DNA of 64,000 bases. It comes from Sphingobacteriia bacterium (GTDB lineage Bacteria; Bacteroidota; Bacteroidia; Chitinophagales; Chitinophagaceae). The notes beneath the pieces are model-generated. The model worked only from the letters and a program-made list of their open reading frames with translations. It did no database searches and was not told where the DNA came from. The stretch is from assembly GCA_004294135.1 (NCBI GenBank), contig RDZY01000018.1, positions 1-64,000 on the forward strand. The letters run 5' to 3'. This document shows positions 53,729 to 63,638 of this stretch, piece by piece. Each line of letters opens with the position of its first letter. The stretch's first letter is position 1. The position numbers and the translations under genes are program-made.

Positions 53729-55276
53729 TTAACGCGTTCTTTTCCCCGAAGCCCTTCCACCCAAGCCAAGCGCGCCCAGTAAACTACGGGTAATAATACT
53801 AGCAGCAGTTCTACCCACTTGTTTCACCAAGGGATTGTCGAAAAAACCGGGTTCTTTTTTAGCAACTTTATCGGCTTTTTCTTCTGCAACTTCTTCTGCT
53901 TGCTTCATTGATTTTTCTTGGGCAGCTTCCAATTTAGCAGTCAGTATTTCATACGCACTTTCTGTATCAATAATCTGGTTATATTTGGCAACTATTTTAC
54001 TTTTAGCGGTCAGGGTATCCATTTCATCATCACTTAAAATATCCATTCTGCTTTGTGGTGGATTAAGCATGGTATGAATAAGTGGGGTGGGAATACCTTT
54101 TTCATTCAGTAATGTAACCAATGCTTCCCCAATGCCAAGCTGGGTAAGTAATTCATCGGTTTGATAAAATTCTGAAATGGGGAAATTTTCGGCAGCTTGT
54201 TTAATGGTCTTCCTATCAGCCGCAGTAAAAGCACGCAGCGCGTGTTGAATTTTTAGGCCGAGTTGACTCAATATGGAAGCAGGAATATCTTGGGGGTTTT
54301 GTGTACAGAAGAAAATACCGACTCCTTTAGAGCGAATCAATTTAATTACTGTTTCAAGTTGTTGTAATAGGGCATCGGATGCTTCTTGAAAAATAAGGTG
54401 GGCTTCATCAATAAATAAAATCAGCTTGGGTTTGTCGAGGTCGCCTTCTTCGGGGCATGTAGCATATAGTTCAGCCAGTAGTTGCAGCATAAATGTAGAA
54501 AAAAGTTTGGGCTTGTCTTGCATATCAGTAACACGCAAAATATTTATGATACCACGGCCATCATCACTGATACGCATCAGGTCGTCAATTTCAAAACTTT
54601 TTTCGCCAAAGAAAGTGTCGGCACCTTGTTGTTGCAGTTCAATTACTTTGCGTAAAATGGTACCCGTGGAAGTGGTAGAAATTTTACCATAATCTTTCTC
54701 CATCTCTACTTTGCCTTCTGCACCAATGAATTGGAGAATCTTAATAAAGTCTTTAAGATCTAGAAGGGGCATTGCTTTATCGTCGCAGTATTTAAAAATC
54801 ATGGCAACCAAGCCACCTTGGGTATCGTTGAGACCTAAAATTTTACTAAGCAGTACAGGACCAAATTCACTAACGGTGGCACGGAGTTTAACCCCTCTGC
54901 CAGCATTAAGGGTCATTAGTTCAACAGGGTAAGCATCGGGCTTCCAGTTGATGCCAATTTTGGCAACACGTTCATTTATTTTATCGTTGGGAGTGCCGGC
55001 GGCAGCAATACCGCTGAGATCACCCTTAATATCCATTAGTAATACAGGAACGCTATTATTGCTGAGGCATTCACTAATCATTTGTAGGGTTTTGGTTTTA
55101 CCAGTACCAGTAGCACCAGCAATTAAACCGTGACGATTCATGGTTTTAAGCGGAATAAAAATATCGGCACCACTCACCACATCGCCATTGAATATACCAG
55201 TACCAATTTTAACGTGTTCGCCTTTAAAGCTGTAACCATTATTAACGGCCTGTAAAAATTGTTCTGTATTCATCAT
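53729..55276 (-). CDS. HerA-like ATPase (DUF853)
   Basis: A 515-residue P-loop ATPase of the HerA/FtsK superfamily, DUF853 type. Walker A is GATGTGKTKTLQ (about residues 33-44), Walker B is LILFIDEAHLIF (about 284), and the arginine-finger region is near the end of the core. A basic, low-complexity tail (AEEKADKVAKKEPGF) precedes a short helical end. HerA proteins work with NurA nucleases in archaea, but no NurA gene is found here; bacterial DUF853 proteins are uncharacterised. Convergent with recQ, 5 bp apart. Confidence 0.85.
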   Translation of the reverse strand: MMNTEQFLQAVNNGYSFKGEHVKIGTGIFNGDVVSGADIFIPLKTMNRHGLIAGATGTGKTKTLQMISECLSNNSVPVLLMDIKGDLSGIAAAGTPNDKINERVAKIGINWKPDAYPVELMTLNAGRGVKLRATVSEFGPVLLSKILGLNDTQGGLVAMIFKYCDDKAMPLLDLKDFIKILQFIGAEGKVEMEKDYGKISTTSTGTILRKVIELQQQGADTFFGEKSFEIDDLMRISDDGRGIINILRVTDMQDKPKLFSTFMLQLLAELYATCPEEGDLDKPKLILFIDEAHLIFQEASDALLQQLETVIKLIRSKGVGIFFCTQNPQDIPASILSQLGLKIQHALRAFTAADRKTIKQAAENFPISEFYQTDELLTQLGIGEALVTLLNEKGIPTPLIHTMLNPPQSRMDILSDDEMDTLTAKSKIVAKYNQIIDTESAYEILTAKLEAAQEKSMKQAEEVAEEKADKVAKKEPGFFDNPLVKQVGRTAASIITRSLLGALGLGGRASGKRTR

Positions 55277-55351
55277 AAATGGTATTTAGTGCAAAATAGT
55301 AAAAGCAAGGAAATTGGAGGAACTATTTTATTCGATATTATTTTATTGTTT

Positions 55352-55367
55352 ATCAATAATTATTGAT
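55352..55367. promoter_or_regulatory. Perfect 16-bp palindrome, possible operator
   Basis: ATCAATAATTATTGAT is its own reverse complement. It lies 76 bp upstream of the HerA-like gene start on the minus strand and about 265 bp upstream of the response regulator gene. An operator for a dimeric regulator is plausible. Confidence 0.4.
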
Positions 55368-55387
55368 GGGATTGTGAATTCCTAATC

Positions 55388-55415
55388 GAACAAATAAATT
55401 TTGAAATATTTGTTC
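55388..55415 (+). terminator. Hairpin with T-rich tail in divergent gap
   Basis: GAACAAATA (55388-55396) and TATTTGTTC (55407-55415) form a perfect 9-bp stem with a 10-nt loop, followed by TTTTCTTTT on the plus strand. It looks like an intrinsic terminator but lies between divergent genes, so it might stop an unseen short transcript or serve as an operator. Confidence 0.4.
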
Positions 55416-55632
55416 TTTTCTTTTGGCAGCTACTGTAAATAATTGAGTAATATATCGCTTAAAAAAGAATAAGATCTGTTTGTTTAACTAGCTTTTTATA
55501 AAAATAAACTACTTGCCAAAACACTACCAATTAGTATTAGAAATTCCCTTTCCCAATATTTAACAAAAAATTGCACCCGCTTCTGCCTAATTTACAGGTA
55601 AATTAAACTTATTTCACTGAAAACCCAGTATT

Positions 55633-56331
55633 ATGGACGAAAAGAAACAATACAAGATTTTACTTTGTGAAGATGATACCAACCTCGGTATGGTTTTAAA
55701 AAATTATCTGGAATTAAATGAATACGATGTTATCCTAGAAAGAGATGGCCGCCTCGGTCTTGCTGCTTTTCAAAGAGAAAAGTTTGATATCTGCCTGCTT
55801 GATGTGATGATGCCCAATATGGATGGCTTTACACTGGCCGAAGAAATTCGCGATATTGATCCCGATATTCCATTATTTTTCTTAAGTGCTAAAACAATGA
55901 AAGATGATATTATTCAGGGCTATAAATTAGGTGCCGACGACTATATCACCAAACCATTCGATAGCGAAGTTTTATTACTTAAAATAAAAGTAATACTCAA
56001 ACGCAATGAAGAAGAAAATAGAATCAACGACAATATTGAGTTCGACTTAGGCAGCTATCATTTCAACCCTAAATTAAGGGAATTAAAAAAGGGCGATACT
56101 ATACAAACGCTCTCTCCAAAAGAAAATGAGTTGTTGAAAATGTTGGCCGAACACAAAAACGATTTATTACCCCGCGAACGTGCACTTAAAAAAATCTGGG
56201 GCAGTGATACTTATTTCAACGGTCGCAGCATGGATGTTTATATTGCCAAACTTCGTAAGTACCTTAAAGAAGATACCAATATTGAAATTGTAAATATTCA
56301 CGGCAACGGATTTAGATTGGTAGCTTCTTAA
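55633..56331 (+). CDS. OmpR-type response regulator
   Basis: A 232-residue regulator. The receiver domain has acidic residues D14/D15, phospho-acceptor D57 ([13 protein letters not shown]) and a conserved lysine in YITKPFDS. The C-terminal winged helix (about 135-230) has [13 protein letters not shown] and the recognition region [14 protein letters not shown]. No histidine kinase gene is adjacent. It resembles the RprY-like regulators of Bacteroidota. Its last 4 bp overlap the end of ruvB. Confidence 0.93.
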   Translation: MDEKKQYKILLCEDDTNLGMVLKNYLELNEYDVILERDGRLGLAAFQREKFDICLLDVMMPNMDGFTLAEEIRDIDPDIPLFFLSAKTMKDDIIQGYKLGADDYITKPFDSEVLLLKIKVILKRNEEENRINDNIEFDLGSYHFNPKLRELKKGDTIQTLSPKENELLKMLAEHKNDLLPRERALKKIWGSDTYFNGRSMDVYIAKLRKYLKEDTNIEIVNIHGNGFRLVAS

Positions 56332-57362
56332 CTACCAAACAAGTCCCCCGCTTCACCACGTTTCATTACAATCCCGAGATGATTATAAGCTTTCAAAGTA
56401 GCTTCTCTTCCTCTCGGGGTTCTTTGTAAAAATCCCTCCTGAATCAAAAATGGCTCATACACTTCCTCAATAGTACCAGGCTCCTCACCCACCGCTGTTG
56501 CAATAGTAGTAATACCTACAGGACCTCCTTTGAATTTTCCGATGATGGCCGATAAAATACGATTGTCCATTTCATCTAATCCATAAGCATCTACATTCAA
56601 TGCCTTTAATGCGTGTTCGGTAATACCTATATCAATTTTACCATCATTCAGCACCTGTGCAAAATCCCTTACCCTTCTCAACAATCCATTGGCAATACGT
56701 GGTGTGCCGCGGCTCCTGCCTGCTATCTCTTTTGCTGCGTCTTTGGTAATAGAAGTACCCATAATGCCTGCACTTCTTTCTATGATTTTCTGTAATACAG
56801 TTGCGGTGTAATATTCAAGTCGCGACTTAATACCAAACCTCGATAACAATGGTGCTGTTAACAATCCACTTCTTGTTGTTGCCCCTACCAACGTAAATGG
56901 ATTTAGATTGATTTGAATACTGCGGGCATTGGGGCCAGTATCAATCATAATATCAATCTTAAAATCTTCCATAGCCGCATACAAATACTCTTCTACTACC
57001 GTACTCAACCTATGAATCTCATCTATAAATAACACATCATTGGGCTGAAGATTGGTGAGTAATCCTGCTAAATCTCCTGGCTTCTCTATTACAGGGCCCG
57101 AAGTTTCTTTAATACTTACGCCCAATTCATTGGCCACAATACGGCTTAAGGTTGTTTTTCCCAACCCGGGCGGACCATGAAATAAAATATGATCCAAAGC
57201 CTCACCCCTTAGTTTGGCGGCTTTTATAAAAATTACCAGATTCTCCACCAACTGCGGCTGCCCAGAAAAATCATCTATTTCTTTGGGACGGATGGTATTC
57301 TCAAACTCCTTTTCAACGGGATTGAGTCCATTCATTTCACTATTTAGGCTATCATTTGGCAT
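56328..57362 (-). CDS. ruvB: Holliday junction branch migration ATPase RuvB
   Basis: A 344-residue AAA+ motor that drives branch migration with RuvA. Walker A is [11 protein letters not shown], Walker B is LFIDEIHR, followed by the sensor motifs GATTRSGLL and [19 protein letters not shown]. The C-terminal winged helix ends in [12 protein letters not shown]. The ATG at 57362 is chosen; six upstream codons are open but not typical. Convergent with the response regulator gene. Confidence 0.97.
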   Translation of the reverse strand: MPNDSLNSEMNGLNPVEKEFENTIRPKEIDDFSGQPQLVENLVIFIKAAKLRGEALDHILFHGPPGLGKTTLSRIVANELGVSIKETSGPVIEKPGDLAGLLTNLQPNDVLFIDEIHRLSTVVEEYLYAAMEDFKIDIMIDTGPNARSIQINLNPFTLVGATTRSGLLTAPLLSRFGIKSRLEYYTATVLQKIIERSAGIMGTSITKDAAKEIAGRSRGTPRIANGLLRRVRDFAQVLNDGKIDIGITEHALKALNVDAYGLDEMDNRILSAIIGKFKGGPVGITTIATAVGEEPGTIEEVYEPFLIQEGFLQRTPRGREATLKAYNHLGIVMKRGEAGDLFGS

Positions 57363-57415
57363 AACTCTTCGAAAATACAAAAAAAGCAGTCCCTATCTTT
57401 GGTAAAATTTTAAAT

Positions 57416-58066
57416 ATGGCTCAAAGAAAAGCTTTGCTGTTGGGTGCAACGGGACTTACAGGTGGTTTTTTATTAGATGAATTATTGAATAGCGAGGTTT
57501 ACAGTGAAGTCACTATTTACGTTCGCAGTTCCACTGGCAAAATACATCCCAAGCTGATAGAGCAATTAGTAGATTTTAATACCCTCCAAACTTGGGTAGA
57601 AGCAGATGATATTTTTTGCTGCCTAGGTGCTACCATTAAAACGGTTAAAACCAAAGAGGCTTTTGCAAAAGTAGATTTACTGGCTCCCCTTCATATTGCC
57701 AAACTTCAACTGGCAGCGGGAAGTAAACGTTTTTTAGTAATGAGTGCAGCGGGCGCAGACGCCAAGTCGAAAGTTTTTTATAATAAAATAAAGGGGCAGC
57801 TTGAAGCGGGACTAAAAAAATTAAATTACCCTTCACTCTATATTTTTCAGCCATCTTTTATTTTAGGTGAGAGAAAACAAAGAAGAAAGCTGGAAGAATT
57901 TGGTATTTCAATTGCAAAATTTGTGAGCCCTATCCTGAAAGGTAAATTTAAAAAATACCTGCCAGTTACTGCAAACGCTATTGCAAAATCTATGTCGCAT
58001 TTTGCCAAGAATGCCAATATTGGCGCGCATACCATACCATCAGATATTATTAAAAACTGGGAATAA
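57416..58066 (+). CDS. NAD(P)-binding Rossmann-fold protein (HTATIP2/atypical SDR-like)
   Basis: A 216-residue atypical short-chain dehydrogenase-like protein. The dinucleotide motif GATGLTGGFLL lies at residues 9-19, followed by the conserved CCLGATIKTVKTKEAF and VMSAAGADAKSKVFYNKIKGQLE, in which the tyrosine and lysine sit as YNKIK. These motifs match the HTATIP2/TIP30-like group of NAD(P)H-binding oxidoreductases. The substrate is unknown. Divergent from ruvB; 42 bp before the tricorn-like gene. Confidence 0.85.
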   Translation: MAQRKALLLGATGLTGGFLLDELLNSEVYSEVTIYVRSSTGKIHPKLIEQLVDFNTLQTWVEADDIFCCLGATIKTVKTKEAFAKVDLLAPLHIAKLQLAAGSKRFLVMSAAGADAKSKVFYNKIKGQLEAGLKKLNYPSLYIFQPSFILGERKQRRKLEEFGISIAKFVSPILKGKFKKYLPVTANAIAKSMSHFAKNANIGAHTIPSDIIKNWE

Positions 58067-58108
58067 TCAACTATTTTTATACTTGAAATTATTTAAAAAT
58101 CAACCTTT

Positions 58109-61100
58109 ATGAAGAGAATTTGCTTTGTACTATGCTTTGTTGTATTTATTGTTTCGGTTAAAGCACAAAATACCCCCTTATGGATGCGCTATTCGGCTAT
58201 TTCACCCGATGGACAAACCATTGTTTTTAGCTATAAAGGCGATTTGTACACCGTACCAAGTTCGGGCGGAACCGCTACTTCACTTACCATGCATGAAGCG
58301 CAGGACTACTATCCGGTTTGGAGTCACGACGGTAAAACCATTGCATTTGCATCCGATCGCTATGGCAATTTCGATGTATTTACCATTCCAGCAGCAGGAG
58401 GCAATCCAACTAGAATTACTTTCAATAGTGCTCCAGATTATCCATTTGATTTTTCACCAGATAATAAAGAAGTGATATTTGGATCTCCGCGACAAATCAG
58501 CAATAACAATATTCGATTTTACAGTCCCAGATTATTCATGAATTTATACAGTGTTCCTGCAACAGGTGGCAAAGCTATATTAATGAGTGAAGCCGGTGTT
58601 GAATCAGCTCATTACAATAGTACTGGCACACAAGTAATTTATCAAGATAGAAAGGGATATGAAGACCCTTGGAGAAAACACCATACTTCATCTATTACCA
58701 GAGATATATGGGTAATGGATATAAAATCAGCCACTTATAAAAAACTAAGTAATTACGAAGGTGAGGACAGAGAGCCGATTTTTGGAGCCGATGATAAAAC
58801 CATTTTTTATTTGAGTGAAAAGAATGGCGACCAAAATTTATTCAAACAAACAGAAGATGGTAAAATGGTACAGTTAACCAAATTCAAAGATCATCCTGTA
58901 AGACATTTATCTCGTTCCCATAATAATCAGTTTTGCTTTACATGGAATGGAGAAATCTATACCATGAAAGAAGGTGAACAAGCTAAAAAAGTAGCGGTTG
59001 CAATTAATGCCGACGCCAGAAATAATGCAGAAAAAATAGTCCCTATTAATGGAGGCGCTACCGAAATTTCATTGGCACCCAATGGTAAAGAAATTGCATT
59101 TATTTTTAGAGGCGAAGTTTTTGTTACCAGTGTAGAAGGCGGTATTACCAAGCGAATTACCAATACACCTCAACAAGAAAGAATGGTGAGTTGGAGCCCA
59201 GATAGTAAAAAATTGATCTATGCAGGAGAACGAAACGACAACTGGGATATTTTTCAAACCAGCATAGTACGAAAAGAGGAACCGTATTTTTATGCAGCTA
59301 CTGTTTTAAAAGAAGAAGCATTAATTGCAACCAATGAGGAAGAGTTTGGCGCTAAATTTTCTCCAGATGGAAAACAAATAGGCTATATAGGGGAAAGAAA
59401 TATTTTGAAAGTATTTACTGTAGCTGATAAAAAAATAAAAACCATATTACCCGCTGGAAGAAATTATAGTTACAGCGATGGTGATTGGGATTTTCAATGG
59501 AGCCCTGATTCTAAATGGATTATTTGTGATGATCAAGAAGGGTCGTGGCAATATGGAAATTTAGCATTAATAAAAGCAGATGGAACTGGCTCTATAGAAA
59601 AACCAATTCGATCTGGGTTTGGTCAAAACAATATTAAATGGGGAATGGAAGGCAAAACCATTACTTGGGTAAATGAAAGATTGGGTAGAAAGTCAATTGC
59701 CAATCAAGGTAGTAGAGAAGTAGATATTTATGCAGGATTTTTAGATCAGGACAGTTATGATCGAATGCGCTTAAATAAGGAAGATTTTGCTTTGTTGAAA
59801 GAAAGAGATGAAAAAGATAAAAAAACTGACACTACAAAAGTCAAAAAAGATTCATTAGCCAAAGCCAATTTTACTCCTGAATTAAAAGGCTTTGAAGACA
59901 GGGTACTAAGGTTAACTATAAATAGTTCTTCTATTGCTGATTACTATATTGCCGCAGATGGAGCTAAAGTATTTTATTTATCTGCTTTTGAAAAAGGGTA
60001 CGATTTATGGGTAACAGAACCAAGAACAAGAGAGACAAAAATATTGGCTAAACTAAGCGGCTCACCCAGTAGCATTGAAGCCAGTAAAGATGGAAAAACT
60101 TTATTCATCGTAAACAATGGCTCAATCTTAAAAATAGAAACTGAGAGTGGCAAAATAAGTCCAGTAGGCATTAGTGGCGAAATGGTATTAAATGCAGGAG
60201 CGGAAAGAGCTTATATTTTTGAACATGCTTGGAGGCAGGTACAAAAGCAATTTTACGACCCAAAAATTCATGGTATCAATTGGCCCATGTACAAAGCCAA
60301 TTATGCTAGGTTCTTACCGCATATTAATAACGGTTATGATTTTCAAGAATTATTAAGTGAACTATTGGGTGAATTGAATGGTTCACATACTGGAGGAAGA
60401 TTCTCTCCAGTACCAACTGGAGGTGATGCCACAGCAGCCTTGGGTTTATTATATGATGAACCATTTACAGGCAATGGTTTAAAAATTACAGAAGTAATTG
60501 CAGGTGGCCCTTTAGATAAAGCTACGTCAAAAGTTAAAGCGGGTCAGATCATTGAAAAAATTGATGGTGAAGAAATTGTTTCATCAGAAGATTGGGCAAA
60601 ATTATTGAACAGAAAAGCAGGGAAAAATGTATTGCTTAGTTTATTCGACCCTAGTTCAAACGCAAGAATTGAAGAAATAGTTAAACCATTTAGCAATAGT
60701 GAAGAAGCTGCCCTCATGTATAAGCGCTGGGTAAACAAAATGCGTACAATGACCGACGAATTAAGCGGTGGAAAAGTTGGTTATGTGCACGTACAAGGAA
60801 TGAATGATGGAAGTTTTAGAGTAGTACTAGACGAAGTTTTGGGTAAGAATATTGATAAAGAAGCGTTGATAGTAGATACGCGCTTTAATGGTGGAGGATG
60901 GTTACACGATGAGTTAAATACCTTCTTAAGTGGTAAACGATATTTAGATTTTGCTCCACAAGGAAATAAGGTATCAGCTGGAGAACCATTTAACCGCTGG
61001 CAAAAACCAAGTTGCGTAATTATGAGTGAAGGAAATTATTCCGATGCATTTATGTTTCCGTATAGTTATAAGCAAAACGGATTTGGCAAATTGATAGGTA

Positions 61101-61330
61101 TGCCAGTAGCAGGAACGGGTACTGCCGTTTGGTGGGAAACTCAAATAGATCCTACTATTGTATTTGGCATTCCAATGGTGGCTTCAATAGGAAAAGAAAA
61201 CAGACCTACAGAGAATTTACAAGTAGAGCCAGATATTAAAGCGCTTTTGCCTTATGAAGAATTTATCAAAGGAAAAGATGCACAACTGGAGGCAGCCGTA
61301 AAAGAAATGCTGAGGACAATAAAAAAATAA
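58109..61330 (+). CDS. Tricorn-like S41 peptidase, secreted
   Basis: A 1073-residue exported protease (signal peptide 1-20, ending SVKA). The N-terminal half holds WD40-like/PD40 beta-propeller repeats (SPDGQTIVFSY, SHDGKTIAFASDRYG, SPDSKKLIYAG). The middle part includes a PDZ domain (about 775-865, LKITEVIAGGPLDKA), and the C-terminal S41 domain carries the nucleophile serine in SEGNYSDAFMF (about 975) and GMPVAGTGTAVWW. The order matches archaeal tricorn and its bacterial homologues, which degrade oligopeptides. It has no T9SS C-terminal domain. Convergent with the receptor gene at 61344. Confidence 0.94.
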   Translation: MKRICFVLCFVVFIVSVKAQNTPLWMRYSAISPDGQTIVFSYKGDLYTVPSSGGTATSLTMHEAQDYYPVWSHDGKTIAFASDRYGNFDVFTIPAAGGNPTRITFNSAPDYPFDFSPDNKEVIFGSPRQISNNNIRFYSPRLFMNLYSVPATGGKAILMSEAGVESAHYNSTGTQVIYQDRKGYEDPWRKHHTSSITRDIWVMDIKSATYKKLSNYEGEDREPIFGADDKTIFYLSEKNGDQNLFKQTEDGKMVQLTKFKDHPVRHLSRSHNNQFCFTWNGEIYTMKEGEQAKKVAVAINADARNNAEKIVPINGGATEISLAPNGKEIAFIFRGEVFVTSVEGGITKRITNTPQQERMVSWSPDSKKLIYAGERNDNWDIFQTSIVRKEEPYFYAATVLKEEALIATNEEEFGAKFSPDGKQIGYIGERNILKVFTVADKKIKTILPAGRNYSYSDGDWDFQWSPDSKWIICDDQEGSWQYGNLALIKADGTGSIEKPIRSGFGQNNIKWGMEGKTITWVNERLGRKSIANQGSREVDIYAGFLDQDSYDRMRLNKEDFALLKERDEKDKKTDTTKVKKDSLAKANFTPELKGFEDRVLRLTINSSSIADYYIAADGAKVFYLSAFEKGYDLWVTEPRTRETKILAKLSGSPSSIEASKDGKTLFIVNNGSILKIETESGKISPVGISGEMVLNAGAERAYIFEHAWRQVQKQFYDPKIHGINWPMYKANYARFLPHINNGYDFQELLSELLGELNGSHTGGRFSPVPTGGDATAALGLLYDEPFTGNGLKITEVIAGGPLDKATSKVKAGQIIEKIDGEEIVSSEDWAKLLNRKAGKNVLLSLFDPSSNARIEEIVKPFSNSEEAALMYKRWVNKMRTMTDELSGGKVGYVHVQGMNDGSFRVVLDEVLGKNIDKEALIVDTRFNGGGWLHDELNTFLSGKRYLDFAPQGNKVSAGEPFNRWQKPSCVIMSEGNYSDAFMFPYSYKQNGFGKLIGMPVAGTGTAVWWETQIDPTIVFGIPMVASIGKENRPTENLQVEPDIKALLPYEEFIKGKDAQLEAAVKEMLRTIKK

Positions 61331-61343
61331 TGAGGATCTCCGT

Positions 61344-63515
61344 TTATTTGATTCTGCCCATTTCATTGCTGGCTCCTGTTTCTCTATTGCGCGCCGATTT
61401 AATTTTAGCATTACCAAATCTATAACTAAAGCTAATGGATATATTGCTGCTTTCCCATTTACGATAGGTTCGTAAATTCAGGTTACTCGTTAAAGCATTC
61501 TGTTCCCAGCGTTGGGTATTGAATAGATCGGTGATGCCCAATTTTAAACTTGCTTTATCTTGGAGTATTTTTTTACTGATACCAAAGTTTACACTTGCCA
61601 GTGGTTTGCTTTTGTAAATGGTAGTAGCATTTTGAAAATTAAACCAACCACTTAAATCGGCTTTCCATCCTTTGGTTAAATTAAATGTATTACTGAGGTA
61701 ACCATTAAAACCCCAGCTTTCTTGTTTTACTGACTCATAGGTTCCAAATCCATTTAAAAGTGTTTCATATTGTTGATAAAATGGTTCTGCGTTCATATAA
61801 ATATTCCACCATTTTTTGGGAGAGAATGAACTACTCAAGGCAATATTCAAGACCTTTCTTTTGCCCACATTTTGTGGAGTTAAAATGGTTTGAGAACCGT
61901 TTTGGTAAGTCAATGATTCAATATATTGATTGGTTACCGCATATTGTATTTTAATACTGTGTGCGTTATTATTGGTATAATTTAATTCAATTGCATGGGT
62001 GAGTTGTGGTATTAAATAGGGATTGCCTTGTTCACTGTTAAATGCATCCAATACATAAATAAAAGGATTTTGATCTTGGTAGGATGGCCTATCTATTCTT
62101 CTGCTGTAAGAAAATCCCAACTGGTGTTTTTCATTCAGGGCATATTGAACAAAAATGGTGGGGAATAAATTCATATAACTGGTATCGGGCTTTTCTATTT
62201 TTGTATTCTTTAAATCGGTGGATTGTCCCTTTACTTGTGAATACTCCCCTCTTAAACCTGCTTGTACCGTAAATTTATTGAGCTTGGTTTGAAAGCTAAT
62301 ATAAGCTGCTTGTATGAATTCATTATAATTAAAACTATTTGATTTACTGCTGTCTTCAACCCAGTTGGCATTGTTTAATTGCTTTATATTTATCTGGTTT
62401 TGGGCAGTACTATACACCGATTTAAACCCAGTTTCTATTTGTGTTTTTTCTGTAAAATGATGCAAGTAATCTAGTTTAATACTTTTAATTTCAATACGAA
62501 CTGCGGCATTGTTTTCTAACCCATTTGTCGCGAATTTAGTATTGGTTTGATTGAGCTTATCGGTAGTTATGGTATTGTTTAATGCCGATTGAAATTTGGT
62601 ATAATCTGCATCAATATTTAACTCCGATTTTTTATCTTCCAACAACCTATAGTTGAAGTTGAAATTATCTCTTGCAGTAGTAGATGGCGCAATACTTCTC
62701 GTAAATACATTGGTATCCGATAAGTTGATGGTTTTAACAAGGGTATAATTGTTATTATCCATTTCGGTGAACCGATTGTTGTGCATCCATAATATACCAA
62801 TGGTGGTTTTTTTATTGAGGTTATAATCTATACCCGTTCTAAAATTAGCTCCTTTAAAATCATCGCCTTCAAATCCGCGCTGTAAAAATTGTTTAGCAGG
62901 TGTTAGTCGCTCATTATTAGCAGTGGTAATTTGATAGCCTTTATTAGCACCTCCATTTACAAATAAATTCCACTTGTTTTTTCTGTAATTAAAGTTTACA
63001 GTCCCGCTCCCCCTTGCGTGTGTACTTTGGGTATAGTTACTTGAGATAGACCCATTTAATCCGTTGCTAATACTTTTCTTTAATTTGATATTGATGATAC
63101 CTGCATTGCCTGAAGCATCAAAACGTGCGGATGGATTGGTGATGATTTCAATTTCCTTAATATTATCAGCATCAATACTTTTGAGTAATTGCGCCAAGTC
63201 CTGCGAAGATAATTGGGTATTTCGGTCGTCGATCATTATTGTAACGCCCGATTTTCCGCCCATGCTGATATTTTCATTGGGATCTACTACAACACCGGGT
63301 GCTGACTTTAATAGTTCCAATGCGTTCTGTCCCCCCAGAGAAGGGCGGGCGGCTATATTCAATACTGTTTTATCTACCATGACCTGAATAAAGGGTTTGG
63401 CGGCCACTACGGTAACAGCAGAAATGGTTTTAGCAATAAGGGTATCGCTTTGTGGGGTAGCATGGGCGATAGAACAACTGATGAAGGGTAAAAGTGAGAT
63501 AAGCAGTTTTTTCAT
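61344..63515 (-). CDS. TonB-dependent-receptor-like outer-membrane beta-barrel protein
   Basis: A 723-residue outer-membrane protein (signal peptide 1-19, ending AHA). The plug is seen at about 60-150 (LELLKSAPGVVVDPNENISM, IKEIEIITNPSARFDASG), followed directly by a long barrel with FSYSRRIDRPSYQDQNPF. It lacks the N-terminal carboxypeptidase-like domain of the receptor at 15626, and its barrel fits the outer membrane beta-barrel family of Bacteroidota. The final strand SISFSYRFG is followed by a short basic tail. An AraC-type gene lies upstream on the same strand. Confidence 0.9.
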   Translation of the reverse strand: MKKLLISLLPFISCSIAHATPQSDTLIAKTISAVTVVAAKPFIQVMVDKTVLNIAARPSLGGQNALELLKSAPGVVVDPNENISMGGKSGVTIMIDDRNTQLSSQDLAQLLKSIDADNIKEIEIITNPSARFDASGNAGIINIKLKKSISNGLNGSISSNYTQSTHARGSGTVNFNYRKNKWNLFVNGGANKGYQITTANNERLTPAKQFLQRGFEGDDFKGANFRTGIDYNLNKKTTIGILWMHNNRFTEMDNNNYTLVKTINLSDTNVFTRSIAPSTTARDNFNFNYRLLEDKKSELNIDADYTKFQSALNNTITTDKLNQTNTKFATNGLENNAAVRIEIKSIKLDYLHHFTEKTQIETGFKSVYSTAQNQINIKQLNNANWVEDSSKSNSFNYNEFIQAAYISFQTKLNKFTVQAGLRGEYSQVKGQSTDLKNTKIEKPDTSYMNLFPTIFVQYALNEKHQLGFSYSRRIDRPSYQDQNPFIYVLDAFNSEQGNPYLIPQLTHAIELNYTNNNAHSIKIQYAVTNQYIESLTYQNGSQTILTPQNVGKRKVLNIALSSSFSPKKWWNIYMNAEPFYQQYETLLNGFGTYESVKQESWGFNGYLSNTFNLTKGWKADLSGWFNFQNATTIYKSKPLASVNFGISKKILQDKASLKLGITDLFNTQRWEQNALTSNLNLRTYRKWESSNISISFSYRFGNAKIKSARNRETGASNEMGRIK

Positions 63516-63568
63516 TGTTTGCGTTTATGACTGCAATTTGGGTTGCTGCCATGCGCTTGCCGCCTCAA

Positions 63569-63609
63569 ATCATTATTTGAGCCTTAGTGGACAGGTCTCA
63601 AATAATGAT
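63569..63609. repeat. 13-bp perfect inverted repeat plus extra half-site
   Basis: ATCATTATTTGAG (63569-63581) and CTCAAATAATGAT (63597-63609) are exact reverse complements with a 15-bp spacer. A further half-site (CTCAAAT at 63563-63569) forms an overlapping smaller palindrome. No T-run follows on either strand. It lies 54 bp upstream of the receptor gene and is a candidate operator, possibly for the adjacent AraC-type regulator. Confidence 0.6.
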
Positions 63610-63638
63610 AAATTGATTATCAACCAGTTACGAACTAA

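Larger units (their letters stand above)
55277..55632. other. Divergent intergenic region, no gene seen
   Basis: A 356-bp AT-rich region between the divergent HerA-like and response-regulator genes. It contains the palindrome at 55352 and the hairpin at 55388, probably regulatory. No coding region or RNA gene recognised. Confidence 0.5.

Noticed and set aside
53729..55276. HerA-like ATPase as part of a HerA-NurA or HerA-Sir2 defence pair
   Set aside because: No NurA, SIR2 or DUF4297 gene is adjacent; neighbours are recQ and a response regulator.
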